A stretch of DNA of 64,000 nucleotides, taken from Margaritifera margaritifera. Lineage: Eukaryota > Mollusca > Bivalvia > Unionida > Margaritiferidae. The stretch's first letter is position 1. The number at the start of each line of letters is the position of its first letter. The position numbers were made by a program, and so were the translations under genes. This document shows, in pieces, positions 58,396 through 64,000 of this stretch. The notes under the pieces are model-generated. The model searched no databases, was not told the origin of the DNA, and saw nothing but the letters and a program-made list of their open reading frames with translations. The stretch lies in contig JAQPZY010001048.1 in NCBI GenBank assembly GCA_029931535.1, forward strand, positions 332,001 to 396,000, read 5' to 3'.

Positions 58396-58888
58396 CTAGG
58401 CACGTGAGAGTGCATCTGCAATCACATTGTCTTTTCCCCTGATGTGTTTGATGTCAATGTTATATTCCTGCAATATCAAACTCCATCTCAACAATCTCCG
58501 ATTTTTATCTTTCATTTTGTTGATGAAAGTAAGGGGATTGTGATCACTGTACACAATAATTGGAGAAAGAGCCGAGGTAACATACACTTCAAAATGCTGT
58601 AAAGCCAATATCAAAGCCAAACATTCCTTCTCAATTGTGGAATAATTTTTCTGGTGCTTGTTTAGTTTTTTAGAAAATAACACACAGGGTGATCTACACC
58701 ACTTTTGTCTTCCTGAATCAATACTCCACCAACCCCTACATCACTTGCATCAACAGATAATTTAAATGATTGGCTAAAATTTGGTGCAGAAAGAACTGGT
58801 GCATTCTTAAGCATGGCCTTTAACTTGTCAAAAGATTCCTGACACTTGTCAGACCAATAAAATTTGGTTTTCTTACTCAATAAACTTG
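58396..58888 (-). pseudogene. RNase H and RT end, inverted copy
   Basis: Minus-strand frames give LLSKKTKFYWSDKCQESF, VLSAPNFSQSFKLSVDASD and VCYFLKN (58,880-58,662), then after a one-base shift a 95-codon piece ending RGKDNVIADALSRA (58,396). This is the connection and RNase H of the pol gene, almost identical to 62,714-63,206. It is truncated at 58,888, where the sequence switches to gag on the opposite strand. Confidence 0.92.
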
Positions 58889-59472
58889 CTTTAAGTTTGA
58901 AGAGAAAGCCTGTATCTGGTTCTGACAGGAAATTAAGGGAATTAGAGTTAAAGAACCAGATGGATTTAGAATTGGCAAAGCTTCAGATTCAGAGAGAGAG
59001 AGAGAGAAAGAAGAGAGGCAGATACAGATGGAGAGAGAGAAAGAAGAGAGGCAGATACAAATGCAGAAAGAAGAGAGGCAGATGGAGAGAGAAAAAGAAG
59101 AGAGGCAGTTGGAGAGAGAGAAAGAAGAGAGACAAATGCGGATACAGATGGAGAGAGAGAAAGAAGAGAGGCAGATACAAATGCAAAGAGAAGAAAGGGA
59201 AAAGCAATTTAAGTTAAGAGAATTAGAACTGGCAAACAGAGAACACTCCACTCCTTTAAACACAAGTCCAGGTTTTGATGTTACTAGATATATTAGGTTA
59301 GTACCCCCTTTTTCAGGAAAAAGAAGTAGATAAATACTTTCTTCATTTCGAGAAAATAGCTGAAAACTTGAAATGGCCCAGAGAGCATTGGACTTTGTTA
59401 TTACAAAGTGTACTAATTGGCAAAGCTCGTGAAGTCTACATTTCACTGTCAGTACAACAAAGCACTGATTAG
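58889..59472 (+). pseudogene. Gag N-terminal part with charged repeats
   Basis: Starts at the inversion join without an ATG. It reads SGSDRKLRELELKNQMDLEL, then a charged coiled-coil run of repeated EREKEERQ and IQMQ units (58,990-59,200, about 24-30 bases each), then HSTPLNTSPGFDVTRYI. A shift near 59,315 leads to a capsid segment (EVDKYFLHFEKIAENLKW, LIGKAREVYISL) and a TAG at 59,470, after which the same frame continues as the long frame below. The capsid part resembles the gag region from which SCAN domains are thought to derive. Confidence 0.8.
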
Positions 59473-59475
59473 GAT

Positions 59476-62313
59476 GTGGTTAAGGAGTACATCTTGAAAG
59501 CTTATGAGTTGGTACCAGAGGCATATCGACAAAGGTTTAGGAATTGTAGAAAAGAAACTGGACAAACTCATGTCGAATTTGTAAGGGATAAAGAACAACT
59601 ATTTGATAGGTGGTGCTCAGCCAAGAAAGTTGATCAAGGTTATGATAACCTCCGACAGCTCGTATTAATTGAAGAGTTCAAGAGGTGTATCCATAGTGAT
59701 GTTAAAACCTATCTTGACGAGCAGAATGTGGAAAATTTGGAAAATGCTGCTCGTATGGCTGATGATTATTCCTTGACTCACAAAATTTCATTTGGCAATA
59801 AGTCGTCCTCTCAGCAGTTTTCTGGTAAAAAACCATTTCAATCTCATTCGAGTACTTCCAAATTTCACAACAGCACAACTGTTAGGAATCAAACATCTGA
59901 TAAGACTGATCAGAAATCCTTATCTCTTCCTACGTGCACTTATTGTAAAATAAAAGGGCACGTTATTTCTGATTGCTTCAAGTTGAAAAATAAGCAACAG
60001 AGTAAAGACAGAGCTTTTCCAAATGCTCTTATTTCTACGAGGTCAAGGTCACGGTCTTGTATTGAAAACAATACATTTGTTGGGTCAAACAAACCCCAGT
60101 CTGATTCTATTTTGGAGGCTTATGAACCATTCATGTCAGAAGGTTCTATATCACTTATTGGTGATTCTGCCAAACCTATCCCAATTAAAATATTAAGGGA
60201 CACTGGAGCTTCTCAGAGTCTTTTATTATCAGGTACTTTGCCTTTGTCTGAGGAGTCTTCTTCAAGTGAAAGTGTTCTTGTTCAGGGAGTAGAGTGCGGC
60301 TTTGTAAATGTTCCTCTCCATTGTGTAAATTTGGCATCAGACTTAGTTTCTGGACCTGTGACTGTTGGGGCAGTGACTTCTTTACCCATAGAGGGTGTTC
60401 ATTTATTACTAGGCAATGACCTAGCTGGAGATAAGGTTGTGGTTAATCCACTTGTAACTTACAAGCCTTGTTTGGATCAGAAAGTTGATCCTGTCGAAAC
60501 TGAAATCCCTGATTTGTACCCTGCTTGTGCAGTTACTAGAGCTATGGCAAAAAGAGCTCTTGAGAGTGATGTTGATCAGGATATTATTCCTTTAGCTGAC
60601 ACATGTATTGGTCAGTTTTTTGATGAGGTCACTTTTTCCTCAGGTATTGATCAATCAAATGGTATTGATCACAGTGATCCTCTTTTGGCAACTCATTCTC
60701 TTTGTTCTAATCAGGATGACAAACGACAATCCCTTGTCGTTGAACAGGACCAAGATCCCGAGATATCTTGTTTGTTTCAGAGGGCTATTAGTGAAACTGA
60801 AGCCACACAAGTTCCAGTGTGTTACTTTGTGAAAAATGGGGTCCTTATGAGGAAATGGAGACCACCTGATGTACCTGCTGGTGACGAGTGGTCAGAGAGC
60901 TATCAAATTGTTGTTCCTAAGTCATATAGACAGGAAATTCTTAATTTAGCCCATGAAACTCCTTTGGCTTGTCATTTAGGAGTCCTTAAGACTTATCACA
61001 AGATTTTGAATCATTTTTATTGGCCGAAACTCAAAAGTGATGTTTCTAAATACTGCAGATCTTGTCACAGTTGTCAAATGGTAGGAAAACCCAATCAGAA
61101 GATACCTAAGGCTCATCTGCAACCTCTTCCTGCATTTGATGAACCATTTAGTAGAATAATGGTAGACTGTGTTGGTCCTTTACCTAAAACCAAGTCAGGC
61201 AACCAATACTTGTTGACCATCATGTGTGCATCTACAAGATTTCCAGAGGCAATTCCTCTGAGAAATATAAAAACTAAAACTATTGTGAAAGCTTTGGTGA
61301 AGTTTTTTACACTTGTTGGCCTTCCCAAATCTGTCCAGTCAGATCAAGGGTCCAATTTTATGTCTGGAATTTTCCAACAAGTTATGCATGAATTAGGCAT
61401 CCAACAGTTTAAATCTTCTGCCTATCACCCTGAAAGTCAAGGTGCTTTGGAAAGATTTCATCAAACTTTGAAGAATATGATTCGATCATATTGCTTTGAT
61501 ACAGAAAAGGATTGGGATGAGGGTGTTCATTTGTTGTTGTTTGGTGTTAGGGAATCAGTTAAAGAGTCGTTGGGTTTTAGTCCTTTTGAACTAGTTTTTG
61601 ATCATACTGTCCGTGGACCATTGAAATTATTGAAAGAGAAACTTCTTTCAAATGAAGATTCAAAGATTAATCTTCTTGATTATGTCTCTGATTTCAAATA
61701 CAAGTTGTCAAAGGCCTGTGAAGTAGCAAGAACTAATCTTCACACTACTCAGTCAAAAATGAAATTAAGGTATGACAGAAATTCACAGGAAAGCAGTTTT
61801 AAACCTGGTGACAAAGTTCTGGCTCTCTTTCCCATACCTCAGAATCCTATTCAGGCTAAATTTTATGGTCCTTATACCGTTGAAAAGAAAGTAAATGACT
61901 TAAATTATATCATTAACACTCCTGGGAGACGGAAACAGAAACAACTTTGTCATATAAATATGTTAAAGGAATATTTTGACAGAGATAGCTCAGCTAATTA
62001 TTCAGTTAATTTAGTTGTACCTGTCCCACACAGTGAAGATATCAACGATGGAGTACGATCAGACTATAGTGACTCTGGTATAACCAATCTTCGGAATTCA
62101 GAAATATTGAACAACCTAGACCAGAAACTTTCACATCTACAACAACAGGAAAGAAATGAACTAAAACAGCTATTACATGACTATGAGCACTTGTTTCCTG
62201 ATGTTCCAACACGAACAAGTAAAATTTATCATGACATTGACATTGTAGACATTGACATTAGACACATCAGGGGAAAAGACAATGTGATTGCAGATGCACT
62301 CTCACGTGCCTAG
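59476..62313 (+). CDS. Gag-protease-integrase polyprotein fragment, 945 codons
   Basis: An open frame directly after the TAG at 59,470, so it is really the continuation of gag. Domains: SCAN-like capsid end (ILKAYELVPEAYRQRF, codons 6-21); CCHC knuckle CTYCKIKGHVISDC (about codons 154-167); aspartic protease LRDTGASQSLLLSG (about codon 240); integrase zinc domain (CHLGVLKTYHKILNHFYW to CRSCHSC, about 500-535); rve core with IMVDCVGPL, SVQSDQGSNF and ALERFHQTL giving D, D and E; and a C-terminal region with PGDKVLALFPIP. The last 25 codons begin RT (FPDVPTRTSKIYHD) and then jump to the RNase H end, IRGKDNVIADALSRA. Integrase ahead of RT is the Gmr1 order. Active-site residues of protease and integrase are intact; RT is deleted. 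Confidence 0.92.
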   Translation: MVKEYILKAYELVPEAYRQRFRNCRKETGQTHVEFVRDKEQLFDRWCSAKKVDQGYDNLRQLVLIEEFKRCIHSDVKTYLDEQNVENLENAARMADDYSLTHKISFGNKSSSQQFSGKKPFQSHSSTSKFHNSTTVRNQTSDKTDQKSLSLPTCTYCKIKGHVISDCFKLKNKQQSKDRAFPNALISTRSRSRSCIENNTFVGSNKPQSDSILEAYEPFMSEGSISLIGDSAKPIPIKILRDTGASQSLLLSGTLPLSEESSSSESVLVQGVECGFVNVPLHCVNLASDLVSGPVTVGAVTSLPIEGVHLLLGNDLAGDKVVVNPLVTYKPCLDQKVDPVETEIPDLYPACAVTRAMAKRALESDVDQDIIPLADTCIGQFFDEVTFSSGIDQSNGIDHSDPLLATHSLCSNQDDKRQSLVVEQDQDPEISCLFQRAISETEATQVPVCYFVKNGVLMRKWRPPDVPAGDEWSESYQIVVPKSYRQEILNLAHETPLACHLGVLKTYHKILNHFYWPKLKSDVSKYCRSCHSCQMVGKPNQKIPKAHLQPLPAFDEPFSRIMVDCVGPLPKTKSGNQYLLTIMCASTRFPEAIPLRNIKTKTIVKALVKFFTLVGLPKSVQSDQGSNFMSGIFQQVMHELGIQQFKSSAYHPESQGALERFHQTLKNMIRSYCFDTEKDWDEGVHLLLFGVRESVKESLGFSPFELVFDHTVRGPLKLLKEKLLSNEDSKINLLDYVSDFKYKLSKACEVARTNLHTTQSKMKLRYDRNSQESSFKPGDKVLALFPIPQNPIQAKFYGPYTVEKKVNDLNYIINTPGRRKQKQLCHINMLKEYFDRDSSANYSVNLVVPVPHSEDINDGVRSDYSDSGITNLRNSEILNNLDQKLSHLQQQERNELKQLLHDYEHLFPDVPTRTSKIYHDIDIVDIDIRHIRGKDNVIADALSRA

Positions 62314-62402
62314 AAATGTAATATTGCTTGATGTAATTAAGTCCAGTATCATAAAACATGTTCTTATGTATTTTTGGTTATTGTAGTATTAGATGTATAT
62401 TC
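62247..62402 (+). repeat. Inserted copy of RNase H end and 3-prime tail
   Basis: This 156-base block duplicates 63,142-63,290 (RNase H last codons, stop and start of the 3-prime tail), but ends with TTCAAAAGAA as in copy A (9,770), not TTCTATAGAA as in the right arm. It replaces the front half of RT and is then joined to RT at GACGTCATTATC. Confidence 0.85.
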
Positions 62403-63206
62403 AAAAGAATATGACGTCATTATCTACAACAACACATGGGAAGATCATTTGGAAACCATTCGAAAATTCTTTGATCGACTCAGCGATGCGAATCTGACAA
62501 TTAATTTGAGCAAAAGTGAGTTTTGCCATGCTTGTGTCACATTTTTAGGACATATTGTGGGACAAGGTCAAGTTAAACCTGTAGAAGCTAAGGTCAAAGC
62601 TATCTCTGAATTTCAAGTTCCAATTTGTAAAAAGCAACTGATGCGATGTCTAGGTATGGCTGGATATTATCGGAAATTTTGTTCCAATTTTTCCAAAATT
62701 GCTGAACCTTTGACAAGTTTATTGAGTAAGAAAACCAAATTTCATTGGTCTGACAAGTGTCAGGAATCTTTTGACAAGTTAAAGGCCATGCTTAAGAATG
62801 CACCAGTTCTTTCTGCACCAAATTTTAGCCAATCATTTAAATTATCTGTTGATGCAAGTGATGTAGGGGTTGGTGGAGTATTGATTCAGGAAGACAAAAG
62901 TGGTGTGGATCACCCTGTGTGTTATTTTCTAAAAAACTAAACAAGCACCAGAAAAATTATTCCACAATTGAGAAGGAATGTTTGGCTTTGATATTGGCTT
63001 TACAGCATTTTGAAGTGTATGTTACCTCGGCTCTTTCTCCAATTATTGTGTACAGTGATCACAATCCCCTTACTTTCATCAACAAAATGAAAGATAAAAA
63101 TCGGAGATTGTTGAGATGGAGTTTGATATTGCAGGAATATAACATTGACATCAAACACATCAGGGGAAAAGACAATGTGATTGCAGATGCACTCTCACGT
63201 GCCTAG
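62403..63206 (+). pseudogene. RT C-terminal half and RNase H, copy B
   Basis: Begins inside the RT catalytic box (DVIIYNNTWEDHLE, lacking the YIDD start), then FCHACVTFLGHIVGQ, RCLGMAGYYRKFCSNF and VLSAPNFSQSFKLSVDASD to VCYFLKN at 62,940. A one-base shift follows and RNase H runs 62,919-63,206 to RGKDNVIADALSRA. Without the first RT half it is not functional. Confidence 0.9.
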
Positions 63207-63333
63207 AAATGTAATATTGCTTGATGTAATTAAGTCCAGTATCATAAAACATGTTCTTATGTATTTTTGGTTATTGTAGTATTAGATGTATATTCTATAG
63301 AAAGCTTTATTATATAAATCTTTCTTTTTCTTT

Positions 63334-63344
63334 ATGAGGGGAGG
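63334..63344 (+). promoter_or_regulatory. Polypurine tract
   Basis: ATGAGGGGAGG directly before the LTR start TGTTATG, the expected plus-strand primer for reverse transcription. Confidence 0.85.
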
Positions 63345-64000
63345 TGTTATGTATGATGTTTATATAATATTATAAATATTTTAGGAAATTATAAATGTTT
63401 CTTCACTTTAATATTTGCTTAAATCTTAATGTTATCAGGAAAAACATGTTTAACTAGTGTCCTTGAATTAGGTTGTTTTGATCAATATGTTTTCTCAATT
63501 TGAAGGTCAAGATTGATTTTTGTTTACAAGTAAAAATTCCATTAAGATGACTCATATTCTAGAACATTCTGTCATGTGACCAATCTTTATATATACCATG
63601 TTTGGTGGACATTTTTTCAGTTTTGATATTACCATCAGTCTTGTAAAGAGCTATTACAGTTGTGAAAATTCATTCCAAATTCTAAGAGAGGAATTATTTT
63701 AAATATTCATTGGATTATAACAGTGCCCATAAACTTTTGGATTTTGGATTTTTAATTGATGATTTTGGAATTTATGTGAACTTATTCAAAGATTTTGGAA
63801 TACTTCATTTTGACATCAGCACATCAAGATTTCTAGTACGTCAGGACTTTGGAGACCATTGGCACATAATAACATTCAAGGACACAGCCGTGAATTCTAC
63901 ACATTCTATATTTAGGACTTGTGATTAGAACAATCATTCTTATTGGATTATTAGGATTTCAAAACACATTACTGTAAGTGACTTTTTGATTTTCATTTTA
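63345..64000 (+). repeat. LTR, plus orientation, cut by window end
   Basis: Begins TGTTATGTATGATG and matches the reverse complement of 57,508-58,257. From that length it should end near 64,094, outside the window. The 72-codon frame at 63,710 lies in the LTR and is not a gene. Confidence 0.93.

Larger units (their letters stand above)
57508..64000. mobile_element. Rearranged Gmr1-type retrotransposon (copy B), with inverted ends
   Basis: Left arm 57,508-58,888 is an LTR plus RNase H and part of RT on the minus strand. The middle, 58,889-62,713, is gag, protease, integrase and RT pieces on the plus strand. The right arm, from 62,714, repeats the left arm in plus orientation and runs off the window. 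An ordinary element would have both LTRs in one direction, so this is a fusion of two copies or a rearranged one. Confidence 0.9.

Noticed and set aside
58864..59446. Overlapping frames on both strands rich in Arg/Lys/Glu or Leu/Ser/Phe
   Set aside because: Shadows of the GAGA-rich gag coiled-coil repeats; only the frame leading into the capsid part fits a gene.

Overview
This window reads as metazoan nuclear DNA: AT-rich, with long (TA)n and other microsatellites, a tRNA-derived SINE, and many decayed mobile elements. No prokaryotic gene arrangement is visible. The mix of Polinton elements, a Gmr1-type Ty3/gypsy retrotransposon and short degenerate tandem repeats suggests a lophotrochozoan, perhaps a bivalve mollusc. 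That placement is inference; no host gene was recognised that would fix the taxon.

The centre is one large insertion at 11,700-32,100 (20.4 kb), a Polinton/Maverick of the adintovirus type. It has terminal inverted repeats of about 270 bp and a perfect 6-bp target duplication (TATGTT) on both sides. From left to right it carries an acidic coiled-coil gene; a minus-strand zinc-knuckle gene; a protein-primed DNA polymerase B; two BIR-domain genes; a gene with repeated LPxELRExIY modules; a packaging ATPase; a lysine-rich core-like gene; several small virion-type genes; a retrovirus-like integrase with a chromodomain; a small membrane protein; a penton-type minor capsid protein; a basic core protein; the major capsid protein; a Cys/His-motif protein; an adenain-type protease; and three small tandem genes at the right end. 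Most long genes are broken by nonsense codons and single-base frameshifts, while several short ones and the protease are open.

The most striking feature is the element's 3-prime signals. Four genes are followed, within about 10-40 nt of the stop codon, by a stem-loop that matches the animal replication-dependent histone mRNA 3-prime end (GGYCCT-TTTC-AGGGCC, usually then ACCCA), mostly with a downstream CAAGAAAAGA like the histone downstream element. Both TIRs carry a copy pointing outward. The three right-end genes also share a repeated promoter block (CGCGCTTC then a TATA box). This suggests a set of viral genes using histone-type, possibly S-phase-linked, 3-prime processing. I know of no description of this in Polintons.

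Left of it, 4,128-6,985 is a heavily decayed polymerase B from a second Polinton lineage, and 7,034-10,634 is a deleted LTR retrotransposon whose integrase lies upstream of reverse transcriptase (Gmr1-type order). At the right end (57,508-64,000) a better-preserved relative of that retrotransposon is rearranged: an LTR plus RNase H/RT segment is repeated in opposite orientation on both sides of a gag-protease-integrase core, with a further mosaic join inside. Between them lie a broken transposon-associated gene (39,103-40,723), a 75-bp minisatellite beside a dispersed repeat that also opens the window, a diverged direct repeat pair (43.1 and 45.3 kb), a SINE (52.57 kb), and long stretches where I see no genes.
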